From NCBI GenBank assembly GCA_017620375.1, contig JAFZQN010000119.1, forward strand, positions 1 through 39,579: DNA of 39,579 bases. The letters run 5' to 3'. Position 1 is the first letter of the stretch. Every line of letters starts with the position of its first letter. The position numbers were made by a program, and so were the translations under genes. This document shows positions 15,505 to 24,525 of this stretch, one piece after another. Below the pieces are notes generated by a model. The model did not search any database. It had not been told where the DNA came from and saw only the letters and a program-made list of their open reading frames with translations. Origin of the DNA: Lachnospiraceae bacterium (GTDB taxonomy: Bacteria; Bacillota; Clostridia; Lachnospirales; Lachnospiraceae).

Positions 15505-16911
15505 TCAAACAGGATATGCCTTGTTAGCTGTATCAGCTGCAGCTACATCAACGCCCTTCTGCTGTGCCTGACGATACTTGAAGAAGTCAGTAGCAACCTG
15601 AGGGAACAGAGCGTATGAAAGAACGTCCTCATCCTGCTGGATCCATTCCTTGCACTCCTCACGATATCCGGGAAGCTGGGGCTTGATAAGATCTGCGGGA
15701 CGGCAGATGATAGGCTTTACATCGCCGATGCACTTCTTCTGAACCTCGGGATTGAAAGGCTTGATGGTCTGTCCGAACTCACCTGAAAGGATCTTCTTGG
15801 ACTCTTTTGTAACCATCTTATATCTCTCACCCTGAAGTACGTTAAGAACTGCCTGAGTACCAACGATCTGGCTTGAAGGTGTAACAAGCGGAGGCTCACC
15901 AAAGTCTTTACGAACACGGGGAACTTCCTCGAGCACTGCCTCGAACTTATCCTCAGCATGTGCTTCCTTAAGCTGTGATACAAGGTTGGAAAGCATACCG
16001 CCGGGAACCTGATACTGTAATGTCTTAATATTAACGCCCATAACCTTGGGATTAAGAAGGCCGTTCTTTAAGCATTCCTCTCTGTAAGGAGCAAAGTAAG
16101 CAGCAATCTCAGCAAGTAAGTTCTGGTCAAGGCCTGTATCGTACTCTGTACCACGGAAGGTCTCTACCATAACTTCTGTAGCGGGCTGTGATGTACCCAT
16201 TGAAAGAGGTGACATAGCTGTATCGATGATATCGCAGCCTGCCTCAACAGCCTTCATGTATGTCATTGAAGCAACACCTGAGGTGTAGTGTGTATGAAGC
16301 TGGATAGGAAGCTTTGAACCAGCCTTAAGAGCCTTAACAAGACGTGTAGCCTCGTAAGGAACTAACAGACCAGCCATATCCTTGATACAGATTGAATCTG
16401 CACCGAGTTCCTCGATCTGCTTAGCAGTCTTCTCCCAGTATTCAAGTGTATAAGCATCACCTAATGTATAAGAAAGAGCGATCTGTGCATGTCCGCCTTC
16501 CTTCTTGGTAGCCTTAACAGCTGTCTCAAGGTTACGAAGGTCATTTAAGCAGTCGAAAATTCTTACGATATCGATACCGTTTGCTACAGACTTCTGTGCG
16601 AAGTACTCAACTACGTCATCTGCATAGTGATTGTAACCTAAGATGTTCTGTCCACGGAAAAGCATCTGAAGCTTTGTCTTTTTAAAGCAGGACTTAAGCT
16701 TTCTAAGTCTCTCCCAAGGGTCTTCCTTTAAGAATCTGAGGCATGCATCAAATGTAGCACCACCCCAGCACTCTACTGAATGATATCCTACCTCATCCAT
16801 CTTAGGAGCGATGGGAAGCATAAGCTCGGTAGGCATTCTGGTAGCTATAAGAGACTGATGAGCATCACGAAGGATGGTCTCAGTAATTTTTACCGGTCTT
16901 TTTTCAGCCAT
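15505..16911 (-). CDS. oadA: Oxaloacetate decarboxylase alpha-type carboxyltransferase (no biotin domain)
   Basis: Moves CO2 between oxaloacetate/pyruvate and carrier-bound biotin. The 468 residues form the TIM-barrel carboxyltransferase and the following helical domain of OadA/PycB/transcarboxylase 5S. Seen: ITETILRDAHQSLIATRM (residues 9-26, metal Asp), CWGGATFDACLRFL, the active-site lysine region CIKDMAGLL and the metal-binding HTHYTSG. The C-terminal biotinyl domain of full-length OadA is missing; it is supplied by the separate gene at 18219-18584, as in the Propionibacterium 5S subunit. Last gene of the cluster, 26 bases after oadB, ending at a strong bidirectional terminator. Confidence 0.93.
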   Translation of the reverse strand: MAEKRPVKITETILRDAHQSLIATRMPTELMLPIAPKMDEVGYHSVECWGGATFDACLRFLKEDPWERLRKLKSCFKKTKLQMLFRGQNILGYNHYADDVVEYFAQKSVANGIDIVRIFDCLNDLRNLETAVKATKKEGGHAQIALSYTLGDAYTLEYWEKTAKQIEELGADSICIKDMAGLLVPYEATRLVKALKAGSKLPIQLHTHYTSGVASMTYMKAVEAGCDIIDTAMSPLSMGTSQPATEVMVETFRGTEYDTGLDQNLLAEIAAYFAPYREECLKNGLLNPKVMGVNIKTLQYQVPGGMLSNLVSQLKEAHAEDKFEAVLEEVPRVRKDFGEPPLVTPSSQIVGTQAVLNVLQGERYKMVTKESKKILSGEFGQTIKPFNPEVQKKCIGDVKPIICRPADLIKPQLPGYREECKEWIQQDEDVLSYALFPQVATDFFKYRQAQQKGVDVAAADTANKAYPV

Positions 16912-16937
16912 TTTAATTATTCCTTTCTAATTATATA

Positions 16938-18137
16938 TTACTTTACTCCATAGATAGCCATGAATACACCGGCTGCAACGGCAGTACCGATAACACCGGC
17001 TACGTTAGGTCCCATAGCATGCATGAGTAGGAAGTTTGTGGGATCATATTCTGAACCAACCTTCTGAGATACACGTGCTGCCATAGGAACTGCGGATACA
17101 CCTGCGGAACCGATCAAAGGATTGATCTTTCCATGTGTAAGTACACACATGAGCTTTCCTAACAGAACACCGCCCATGGTACCGAAAGCGAATGCCATAA
17201 GTCCTAATGCAACAATCTTTAAGGTATCTGCCTTAAGGAATGCTTCAGCACTTGTAGATGCACCTACTGAAGTACCAAGTAAGATAACTACGATGTACAT
17301 AAGTGCATTAGATGCTGTTTCTGTAAGCTGCTTAACAACACCGCACTCTCTGAACAGGTTACCAAGCATCAGCATACCGATAAGAGGTGCTGTGCTGGGA
17401 AGAATAAGAACAACTACTACTGTGATAATAACAGGGAAGAGGATCTTCTCTAACTTCGTAACGGGACGAAGCTGAGTCATCTTGATCTTTCTCTCTTTAT
17501 CAGTTGTAAACAATTTCATGATAGGGGGCTGAATAATGGGAACCAGTGACATATATGAATATGCTGCCACTGCGATAGGTCCCATAAGATTGGTCTGTCC
17601 AAGTTTTCCTGCAAGGAAGATTGAAGTAGGACCATCTGCACCACCGATGATAGAAATAGCTGCTGCTGCTTTTCCGTTGAAACCGAATACGATAGCAAGT
17701 AAGTAAGCAACGAAAATACCAAGCTGTGCAGCTGCTCCCAAAAGGAAGCTTACAGGGTTAGCGATCAGGGGACCGAAGTCCGTACCTGCTCCTACACCCA
17801 TGAATATAAGTGAAGGCATTATGCCCCACTCGTCAAGTGTGAAGAAGTATTGGAGCAAACCAGTACTTTCTGCATATTCCTTCGTTCCGTCAGCAAATTC
17901 CCTTATAACCTGACCCTCTTTGTACATTATTTCAGGATACATGTTAACAAGAAGCATACCGAATGAAATCGGAACGAGCAGGAGCGGCTCAAAGCCTTTA
18001 CCAATGGCGAGATACAAGAAAATGAAGGCTACAAGAATCATGAGAAGATTTCCCCATCCGAGCTTAGCAAAGCCGGTCTGCTCGGCAAGGTTGCCCAACG
18101 TATCAAGTATACCGCCTGATGTTTCTAGAAATACCAT
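16938..18137 (-). CDS. oadB: Sodium-pumping decarboxylase beta subunit
   Basis: 399-residue integral membrane subunit that decarboxylates carboxybiotin and exports Na+. About ten hydrophobic segments. Family marks: GVGAGTDFGPLIANP, with the Asp that corresponds to the essential D203 of Klebsiella OadB; IIGGADGPTSIF; and GSAGVSAVPMAARV with the functional Ser near the C-terminus. Length is slightly below the common 430 because the N-terminus is compact. GGAGA RBS. Two small hairpins lie in the 81-base gap to the biotin carrier gene upstream. The same protein family serves oxaloacetate, methylmalonyl-CoA and glutaconyl-CoA pumps, so it does not fix the substrate. Confidence 0.94.
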   Translation of the reverse strand: MVFLETSGGILDTLGNLAEQTGFAKLGWGNLLMILVAFIFLYLAIGKGFEPLLLVPISFGMLLVNMYPEIMYKEGQVIREFADGTKEYAESTGLLQYFFTLDEWGIMPSLIFMGVGAGTDFGPLIANPVSFLLGAAAQLGIFVAYLLAIVFGFNGKAAAAISIIGGADGPTSIFLAGKLGQTNLMGPIAVAAYSYMSLVPIIQPPIMKLFTTDKERKIKMTQLRPVTKLEKILFPVIITVVVVLILPSTAPLIGMLMLGNLFRECGVVKQLTETASNALMYIVVILLGTSVGASTSAEAFLKADTLKIVALGLMAFAFGTMGGVLLGKLMCVLTHGKINPLIGSAGVSAVPMAARVSQKVGSEYDPTNFLLMHAMGPNVAGVIGTAVAAGVFMAIYGVK

Positions 18138-18157
18138 AATAATCTCCGTTTCTTATT

Positions 18158-18212
18158 GTAAGTTACCTATGCAACTTACTAATTATTTTAGTATCTGGCG
18201 TAATAACTACGC
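18158..18212 (-). other. Two short hairpins between biotin carrier and oadB
   Basis: GTAAGTT/AACTTAC (18158-18179, perfect 7-base arms, 8-base loop) and GCGTA/TACGC (18198-18212, perfect 5-base arms). Neither has a T-tract in the operon direction, so they are more likely mRNA processing or stability elements than terminators. Confidence 0.45.
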
Positions 18213-18218
18213 ACTTTT

Positions 18219-18584
18219 TTAGTTAAGAGTTGCAAGAACATCGCCTGCTTCAACTGCTGCATTAACTGCTACATTAATGCTTGCAACTGTTCCATCCTGT
18301 GTAGCAACGATTTCATTCTCCATCTTCATAGCTTCAAGGATCATGATAACCTGACCCTTCTTTACTGCATCACCAACGTTAGCCTTGATTCCAAGGATCT
18401 TGCCGGGCATGGGTGCCTCGATCTTAACGCTGCCTGCTGCGCCTGTTGCCTTAGGAGCAGCCTTGGGAGCTGCCTTAGGCGAAACTGCCTTGGGAGCTGC
18501 AAGTGCAGGTGCTGCACCGGCGCCGCCTTCTTCTACTGATACTTCATAAACATTTCCGTTTACCGTAATGGTATAATTTTTCAT
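18219..18584 (-). CDS. Biotin carboxyl carrier protein of decarboxylase
   Basis: 121 residues: a short N-terminal strand region, an Ala/Pro/Lys-rich flexible arm (about 24-46, AAPKAAPKA type) and a biotinyl domain (about 50-121) with the biotin-accepting lysine in EAMKMENEI. It corresponds to GcdC/MmdC and to the 1.3S subunit of transcarboxylase. The mobile arm lets the biotin swing between the carboxyltransferase(s) and the OadB pump. AGGAGGT RBS eight bases from the ATG. It is the only biotin carrier in the cluster, so both carboxyltransferases probably share it. Confidence 0.95.
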   Translation of the reverse strand: MKNYTITVNGNVYEVSVEEGGAGAAPALAAPKAVSPKAAPKAAPKATGAAGSVKIEAPMPGKILGIKANVGDAVKKGQVIMILEAMKMENEIVATQDGTVASINVAVNAAVEAGDVLATLN

Positions 18585-18616
18585 GGAATTAACCTCCTAA
18601 ATAATTCAATCTTATA

Positions 18617-19006
18617 TTATCTGGCATAGCCCATACGTCTTATGCTTCTAACAACAAGTCCGTCTGCGGGTACTTCTCCGCCATTTTCTGCTTCATAAGC
18701 ATATATAGCAGCTGTGATAACAGCTACCAGTTCAGTATCATCGCTCTCATCCACTGTTTCCTCTATTGCTGCGGGAGCGGCAACTGCGGGAACCTCGGGA
18801 GTTTTGGGAGCTGCTTTCTTTTTTCCTAAAGAACCGAATATCTTACCTTCAAGTGTGATAATAAGAGAGATAAATGCAAGCGAGCAAAACACGATTCCAA
18901 GTCCTAACACAGTGTTTTCCAGAGCTTTGCCCATTGTAATATCTTCAACCACTTCTTCAGCTGCTGTTTCGGCAAGGAAAACCATATTATTTAACAAATA
19001 TGCCAT
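18617..19006 (-). CDS. oadG: OadG-family small membrane subunit
   Basis: 129 residues with one membrane segment (about 30-52, ENTVLGLGIVFCSLAFISLIITL split over the helix), a Pro/Ala-rich linker and a short soluble tail (DDTELVAVITAAIYAYEAE) typical of the OadG/MmdD gamma/delta subunits. It tethers the carboxyltransferase to the OadB pump and supports assembly. It starts 13 bases after the carboxyltransferase stop; the GAGGTG RBS lies between. Confidence 0.85.
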   Translation of the reverse strand: MAYLLNNMVFLAETAAEEVVEDITMGKALENTVLGLGIVFCSLAFISLIITLEGKIFGSLGKKKAAPKTPEVPAVAAPAAIEETVDESDDTELVAVITAAIYAYEAENGGEVPADGLVVRSIRRMGYAR

Positions 19007-19019
19007 AGCTACACCTCAC

Positions 19020-20453
19020 TTAAATAGTTCCATGCTTCTTATCGGGACGGCCTTCTTCCTTTAAATAGAGCATCTCAAAAGCATAAACGAGGTTCTTTCT
19101 TGCTGAATCAGCTGTGATGATGTTATCAACATAACCACGTCTTGCTGCAGCTTCAACAGAGATCTGAGACTTGATCATAGCTTCAGCATCAGCCTTAGCT
19201 GTCTTATCTCCGTCAGCAGCTACGATCTGAGCTGCGAGCTCGGGCTTCATAGGTCCCACTAAAGCACCATCAAGTGCAAATACCATATCTGCACCGAGTG
19301 CCTTTGAATTCATGATAGTATATGCAGAACCGATAGCCTTGTCTACGATGAGGTTAACCTTCGGTACTGTTGCATTTGCAAATGCAGCTGTAAGCTTTGC
19401 TGCAGCTGTAGCCATTCTCTTCTCTCCGTCGAGACAGCAGTTGCAGAAGCCTTCAGTATTTGTAAGAGTAAGTACAGGTATATTAAATGAATCACAGAAG
19501 TTAACGAATGTAAATGCCTTTCTCATGCCGTTTACGGTAAGAAGTGCATCGAACTTTTCTGATGCCTTTCCGTCATCACCTAAAACTGCAGTTCTGTTGG
19601 CTACTACACCTACTGTAGCGCCGTCCAGCTTGATAAAGCCTGTAACCATTGACTTTGCGAAATCCTTCTTTAACTCGAAGAATGCATTGTCATCACCTAT
19701 GCTTGCCGCTGCCTTGGCACCGTCAACAAGAAGTGATGCAAATTCGGGTGTCTCACGGTTAAGATCATCTGTAGACTCAGCTGCAACAGCTTCATCCTCA
19801 TTGCAGGAAGGAATAAGAGAAACAAGCTCTCTAACTGCATTGATAACGTCTACGTCATCCTTGCCTACATAGTCGATCTCGCCGCACTCTGCCTTAAATG
19901 CTGCAGATGCCGAATCACACTTGCCTTCGTTATTGCCCTTGATAGCATTGGGAGTGTTAACAAAAAGCTTAGCTTCTTCAGTAGCAAATACGAAATCATT
20001 CATATTAGCTGATACACCGAGTCCACCGCCGCACTTTCCAAATACAACAGCTATCTGAGGGATAAGACCTGAAGCCATTGACTGTCTGGCCATGATCTCA
20101 CCGAGACCCTCTAAAGCATCGGTAGCTTCCTCAAGTCTTAAACCTGCACAGTCAATAAGACCGATAACAGGGGTACCGCACTTCATTGCAAGATCATAAA
20201 CATTAGCGATCTTCTTTGCATGCATCTCGCCGATAGTTCCGGCAAGTACTGAAGCATCCTGGCTGTATACATATACAGGTGCTCCGTTTATTACGCCGTA
20301 TCCGGTGATAACACCATCTGAAGGCGCATCTTTTGTCTGTAGATTAAAATCGGTATTTCTCTTTGTAACAAGTGCTCCGATCTCTACAAAACTGTTGTCG
20401 TCCAGCAGCGTGGCAATACGGTCACGAGCGGACAATTTTGTTGAGTTACTCAT
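19020..20453 (-). CDS. MmdA/12S-type CoA carboxyltransferase
   Basis: 477 residues of the acetyl/propionyl/methylmalonyl-CoA carboxyltransferase superfamily (two crotonase-like halves). N-terminal LSARDRIATLLDDNSFVEIGAL (about 7-28) is the usual start; VYVYSQDASVLAGTIGEMHAKKI and FGKCGGGLGVSANMNDFVFA line the CoA pocket; the second half begins near FFELKKDFAKSMVTGFIKLDG. It is about 35 residues shorter than typical MmdA and quite diverged, so the acyl-CoA (methylmalonyl, malonyl or other) cannot be read off. First gene of a five-gene operon behind a strong promoter; GGAGG RBS. Having this and OadA in one operon is unusual for a simple sodium pump (see findings). Confidence 0.85.
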   Translation of the reverse strand: MSNSTKLSARDRIATLLDDNSFVEIGALVTKRNTDFNLQTKDAPSDGVITGYGVINGAPVYVYSQDASVLAGTIGEMHAKKIANVYDLAMKCGTPVIGLIDCAGLRLEEATDALEGLGEIMARQSMASGLIPQIAVVFGKCGGGLGVSANMNDFVFATEEAKLFVNTPNAIKGNNEGKCDSASAAFKAECGEIDYVGKDDVDVINAVRELVSLIPSCNEDEAVAAESTDDLNRETPEFASLLVDGAKAAASIGDDNAFFELKKDFAKSMVTGFIKLDGATVGVVANRTAVLGDDGKASEKFDALLTVNGMRKAFTFVNFCDSFNIPVLTLTNTEGFCNCCLDGEKRMATAAAKLTAAFANATVPKVNLIVDKAIGSAYTIMNSKALGADMVFALDGALVGPMKPELAAQIVAADGDKTAKADAEAMIKSQISVEAAARRGYVDNIITADSARKNLVYAFEMLYLKEEGRPDKKHGTI

Positions 20454-20498
20454 CGTTTACCTCCATGATTAAAATTTTTCCAATTTTCACCAAATACC

Positions 20499-20526
20499 AT
20501 TATACAGATTAAAATTTGTTTTGCAA
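20499..20526 (-). promoter_or_regulatory. Promoter of the decarboxylase operon
   Basis: Minus strand TTGCAA, 16-base spacer, TATAAT, about 45 bases before the carboxyltransferase ATG and directly after the terminator of the lipoprotein gene. Confidence 0.7.
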
Positions 20527-20542
20527 CATCTTTTTTTAAAAA

Positions 20543-20573
20543 CAAAAAAAATGTCCGCATAAAGCGGACATTT
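20543..20573 (-). terminator. Intrinsic terminator of the lipoprotein gene
   Basis: AAATGTCCGC/GCGGACATTT arms with a 5-base loop, then eight T residues on the minus strand. Confidence 0.93.
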
Positions 20574-20623
20574 GTATATAATTAATTATGTGGTTCTATT
20601 GGTAAATCCTTTAAATCTACCGA

Positions 20624-22486
20624 TCAGTCAGCGAAAATAAGACCGTCAAAGAGATCCCATACAGCTGTTCCGTTGATATACATGAAGTTTTCGTCCATCA
20701 TGAACATACCCCATTCTCCGTTATCGGTGGTAAAGAACACAAGTCTGTCACCGTCTGTCTTCTTAGGATATATCTTTTCTCCGGCTGTAAGTTCTACCTC
20801 AATATCAAACTCTCCGGGTGCTGCCGACTCTTCATTAAACATATGCTCCGGATCGATCATACCTGCCTTGAAATCCTGCTTTAAGGTAAGTTCAAATCCG
20901 CTGTTGTAATCCATGTACTTATTTACACGTTCAAACTCTCCGTCATCATTAAGGCGGTATTTTCCGGTTACAAAACTGGTACCGAGCAGATCGGTTCTGG
21001 TGATGGCGTTAAAGCCGTCGGGGTTAAATACTGTCTTATATGAATAGTCATAATCCCATTCTTCTTCACCGTAATTACCTTTGATACCGACAGGAGAAAG
21101 ACCGTATTCGTCCTGGATCTTAACTACAATACCATCATCACCTATAGCAAGAACATACATTTGATCATCCTCACTGTCCTGCAGCAGATGTAAAATGACG
21201 AAGGTAGTCTCATTGATATCATTCCTGTACAGATATATATCATCTTCGTATCCGTAGATAGATTCATCCTCAAAAACAGACTCTCCGTTTATGTCTATTC
21301 CGATACCCTGGAAGTCGCCCCACTCATCATATTCAAGAGCATGTACGTTTAAGGTATCAAACTCTCCGTCATTATCTGTTACCAGGTTTCTGACTTCCAC
21401 TTCATTTCCTAAAGATAAGGTTCTCATGTACTTATCGGGTACTGTACAATACTTTTTCTTAAACAGACCGACAAGTCTGGGTTCACCGTCATCTACAAGT
21501 ATTGATTCATAGAATGAGAAGCTTACAGACAGATTGCCGTCAGCATATGAAGATCCATCAAGTTCAGCAGGTGTGAAATAAAAAGTAACGCCCTCATTAC
21601 TGATCGCAAATTTGATCTTATCAGTTTCGATCTGTTCTTTTATATAAGCTGTAATATTCTCAAAGAATTCAGCGTCGTCTTCTGTCCAGATATGATCGTA
21701 CTTTCCGGTTAATCTGTACACGATCATCTCACCGAGTGAGTCACAGTCGTTACATACATCGGAAATTCTGAGACGTTCTCCGGTAGCGGTGTCAAACGAT
21801 ACGCCACTCTTAGCGGTATAAGGGTGTGCTCCTCCGGCATAACTTGAATTTACGTTCTCAAGACTTACTACATATGAATCAGATCTTAAAACATTATAGC
21901 TGTCATATGTAAAGTATAAGAAATCCTCAGTCTCACCGAATTCTGTAAGCATATCACGGTAATTTCTCATTTCCGACATTACCATTTCTTCATCGGATGC
22001 TCTTAAGTTATCCAGTGTAGCTGCAAGATTGGGATATCTTACTCTGTCTTCTTCGTTGATAAGTAAGGGATTAAAGCTTACTTCGATCGTTTTACGGAAG
22101 TTTTCGGTATCATCTGACCATTCTTCATCCGATTTTTCTGCTATACCTACCGCGATAAACTCGGGTGTGTCATAGTCTATGTCCTCATCCGCATATTTTC
22201 CTGTATTAACTTCAGGATCCTCTGTAGGTGTGGGCTCTTCCGTAACTGTAGGTTCTTCTGTAGGTGTAGCCGTAGGCTCTTCGGTAGGAGTGATCTCTAT
22301 AGTAGGGGTAGGCTCCTCGGTAGGAGTAACCTCTTCGGTAGGTGTAGCGGATACTTCTTCCGTATCATCATTGTTACGACGTCTTCTGCCCTGTGTGTCT
22401 TCTTCCCCGCTGTCACCGGAGCAGGCTGAAAGCACCATGGCCATGATAAGCAGACAAACTGTCAGTAAAACTTTAAGCTTTTTCAT
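20624..22486 (-). CDS. Lipoprotein with RsiV-like DUF3298 domain
   Basis: 620 residues. Signal peptide 1-21 with lipobox LSAC (Cys22), so it is membrane anchored outside the cell. An acidic/basic patch (RRRRNNDD) and a Thr/Pro/Glu stalk with EEPTPT-type repeats (about 45-95) follow. Residues about 105-330 look like the DUF4163/DUF3298 fold seen in RsiV and PdaC (SSYAGGAHPYTAKSGVSFD, then a DxTGE-type segment and a C-terminal strand around TFYFTPAEL). The rest (about 335-620) is beta-rich and unrecognised; it may sense or bind wall components. Own promoter and terminator, so a single-gene unit. Not RsiV itself, since no sigma factor is adjacent. Confidence 0.8.
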   Translation of the reverse strand: MKKLKVLLTVCLLIMAMVLSACSGDSGEEDTQGRRRRNNDDTEEVSATPTEEVTPTEEPTPTIEITPTEEPTATPTEEPTVTEEPTPTEDPEVNTGKYADEDIDYDTPEFIAVGIAEKSDEEWSDDTENFRKTIEVSFNPLLINEEDRVRYPNLAATLDNLRASDEEMVMSEMRNYRDMLTEFGETEDFLYFTYDSYNVLRSDSYVVSLENVNSSYAGGAHPYTAKSGVSFDTATGERLRISDVCNDCDSLGEMIVYRLTGKYDHIWTEDDAEFFENITAYIKEQIETDKIKFAISNEGVTFYFTPAELDGSSYADGNLSVSFSFYESILVDDGEPRLVGLFKKKYCTVPDKYMRTLSLGNEVEVRNLVTDNDGEFDTLNVHALEYDEWGDFQGIGIDINGESVFEDESIYGYEDDIYLYRNDINETTFVILHLLQDSEDDQMYVLAIGDDGIVVKIQDEYGLSPVGIKGNYGEEEWDYDYSYKTVFNPDGFNAITRTDLLGTSFVTGKYRLNDDGEFERVNKYMDYNSGFELTLKQDFKAGMIDPEHMFNEESAAPGEFDIEVELTAGEKIYPKKTDGDRLVFFTTDNGEWGMFMMDENFMYINGTAVWDLFDGLIFAD

Positions 22487-22568
22487 TTTTTTCTCCTTGT
22501 TTCCTATAATAATACATTAATGTCCGATATCTTAGATGCATGATCGGTACATATGATTACAGAATAAG

Positions 22569-22598
22569 ATAATATCACATCAGGTACATAAAAGTAAA
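22569..22598 (-). promoter_or_regulatory. Lipoprotein gene promoter (extended -10)
   Basis: Minus strand TTTACT, 18-base spacer, TATTAT with a TGA extension just upstream of the -10. Confidence 0.6.
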
Positions 22599-22619
22599 CT
22601 GTCATTTTATATAGTTTTA

Positions 22620-23246
22620 TCATGTATCGATCAATAATTTAAGTGCATTTTTTATACTGTCCTGTCTGAAACCCTTTCTGAAGGCTGCCGCCATCAGTTT
22701 CTGCCGTTCTTCATATGTAAGTTCTTCTGTATCTTTACTTCCTAACTTTTTTCTCACAAAGTTAAGCGCAGCCTTGAGTTCCGGATCTTCCGCCTCACCG
22801 TCCTCGGTTATATTATCATATGCCATATCTATGGTCTCGGAGTTTATCCCCTTTTCTTCCAGCTTGTATCTTATCTCCTTTTCACTGGAGTAGTCCATTT
22901 TCGTCCTGATATAGCTTTCCGCGGTCCGAAGCTCATCTATATAATGAAAGCTGTTGACATACTCTAAAGCCGCCTCTCCCGCTCTTTCACCGTATCCGGC
23001 ACTTTTAAGCTTACGTAAAAGCTCAGTCTCTGTCTTATCCGATTTTACCAAGAGGTTCATAGCATATCTTTTTGCTCTCGGGATCAGTGTCTCGGTAAGT
23101 ATCCTTTCTACAGTCTCAGCTGATACATCCGCACCTTCCTCAAGATTATAATTATTTATCTCCCTCGGATACAGAGCCCCTAAAAGCTCTCCGTCAGCGT
23201 ATACGGGAGTCTTTTTCGTATTAGTGTTTCCTAATGTTATCTCCAA
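22620..23246 (-). CDS. recX: RecX, RecA regulator
   Basis: 208 residues. RecX binds RecA filaments and limits their growth. The three-helix repeats are visible (AKRYAMNLLVKSDKTETELLRKLKSAGY, then YIRTKMDYSSEKEIRYKLEEKGI and EERQKLMAAAFRKGF segments), preceded by a Firmicutes-type N-terminal beta region of about 60 residues. Start chosen at the ATG behind AGGAGG. It lies 113 bases after recA in the same direction with a large hairpin between them, and so is probably expressed with recA at a lower level. Confidence 0.93.
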   Translation of the reverse strand: MEITLGNTNTKKTPVYADGELLGALYPREINNYNLEEGADVSAETVERILTETLIPRAKRYAMNLLVKSDKTETELLRKLKSAGYGERAGEAALEYVNSFHYIDELRTAESYIRTKMDYSSEKEIRYKLEEKGINSETIDMAYDNITEDGEAEDPELKAALNFVRKKLGSKDTEELTYEERQKLMAAAFRKGFRQDSIKNALKLLIDT

Positions 23247-23288
23247 TTGTATCCTCCTGTATTTTTCTAACCTATTTAAATAAACTTG

Positions 23289-23335
23289 AAGGGCAGGTAC
23301 ATGGTCTGGTAAAAACAGACTCTATACCCACCCTT
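23289..23335 (-). other. Large hairpin between recA and recX
   Basis: Imperfect stem: AAGGG/CCCTT at the base, GGTA/TACC in the middle and GTCTG/CAGAC at the top. There is no proper T-tract after it, so it may be a leaky terminator or an RNA-processing site that lowers recX relative to recA. Confidence 0.5.
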
Positions 23336-23359
23336 ATATTTCACTGTAAAAAATACTTC

Positions 23360-24439
23360 TTAATCCTCAAGATCCTCGGGAAGCTCCTCATCGGGCTCTT
23401 CCTGTATGTCTTCGGGCTTGATCACGTACTTATCACGTACCTTCTTCTCGATCTCATCGGCTATCTCGGGATGCTCCATAAGGAACTGCTTGGTATTGTC
23501 CCTGCCCTGTCCTATCTTTTCACCGTTATATGAGAACCATGAGCCGCTCTTAACTATGATGTTATCATTTGCAGCAAGGTCGATGATGTCACCGATCTTT
23601 GAAATACCCTTACCGTAGATGATATCAAACTCAGCCTCCTTGAAGGGAGGTGCAATCTTGTTCTTAACTACCTTTACTCTGGTCCTGTTACCTATAACTT
23701 CACCCGCACTCTTGATGCTGTCGATCCTGCGGACATCCATTCTTACGGATGAATAGAACTTTAATGCACGGCCGCCAGTGGTGGTCTCGGGGTTACCGAA
23801 CATAACACCGACCTTCTCACGGAGCTGGTTGATAAATACAACTATACAGTTGGTCCTGCTGACAACGCCTGTAAGCTTTCTTAAAGCCTGTGACATAAGT
23901 CTTGCCTGAAGTCCGACATGGGAATCACCCATATCGCCTTCTATCTCGGCCTTGGGAACAAGTGCTGCTACCGAGTCAATGATGATGATATCGATAGCGC
24001 CGGATCTTACCATGGTCTCAGCTATCTCAAGAGCCTGCTCACCGTTATCGGGCTGGGAAATATATAAATTATCAATGTCTACACCGATATTCTTAGCGTA
24101 TGCGGGATCAAGTGCATGCTCTGCATCGATAAATCCTGCGATACCGTTTCTCTTCTGAACCTCAGCTACCATATGAAGTGCTACTGTGGTCTTACCGCTT
24201 GACTCAGGTCCGTAGATCTCGATGATCCTGCCCTTGGGTACTCCGCCGAGACCCAACGCAAGGTCAAGACTGAGACATCCGGTAGATACCGTCTCGATAT
24301 TCATATGCGCGCTCTTGTCTCCGAGCTTCATAACAGAACCCTTACCAAAGTTCTTTTCGATCTGTGCCAGTGCAGACTCCAATGCTCTCTGTCTGTTGTC
24401 ATCTGCTGCGATAGTTTTGCTCTCTTTTTCTTTAGCCAT
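23360..24439 (-). CDS. recA: Recombinase RecA
   Basis: 359 residues, normal length. ATP-dependent strand exchange protein and co-protease for LexA. Walker A GPESSGKT (77-84), [18 protein letters not shown] (Walker B and loop L1 region), [28 protein letters not shown] (loop L2 region) and an acidic C-terminal tail ([13 protein letters not shown]). The promoter carries a perfect Firmicutes LexA box (24533-24546), so it belongs to the SOS regulon. recX follows downstream and FtsK/SpoIIIE lies upstream on the same strand. Confidence 0.99.
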   Translation of the reverse strand: MAKEKESKTIAADDNRQRALESALAQIEKNFGKGSVMKLGDKSAHMNIETVSTGCLSLDLALGLGGVPKGRIIEIYGPESSGKTTVALHMVAEVQKRNGIAGFIDAEHALDPAYAKNIGVDIDNLYISQPDNGEQALEIAETMVRSGAIDIIIIDSVAALVPKAEIEGDMGDSHVGLQARLMSQALRKLTGVVSRTNCIVVFINQLREKVGVMFGNPETTTGGRALKFYSSVRMDVRRIDSIKSAGEVIGNRTRVKVVKNKIAPPFKEAEFDIIYGKGISKIGDIIDLAANDNIIVKSGSWFSYNGEKIGQGRDNTKQFLMEHPEIADEIEKKVRDKYVIKPEDIQEEPDEELPEDLED

Positions 24440-24525
24440 AAATCAGATGCCGTATACACGGCTCCCCTTTCTTTTGTTCACACACTTTTTTTACACACAC
24501 TTTTACACTGAATCTTACGAAATAA

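Noticed and set aside
22179-22520. Plus-strand frame rich in SSVGV repeats
   Set aside because: Antisense of the Thr/Pro/Glu stalk of the lipoprotein gene.
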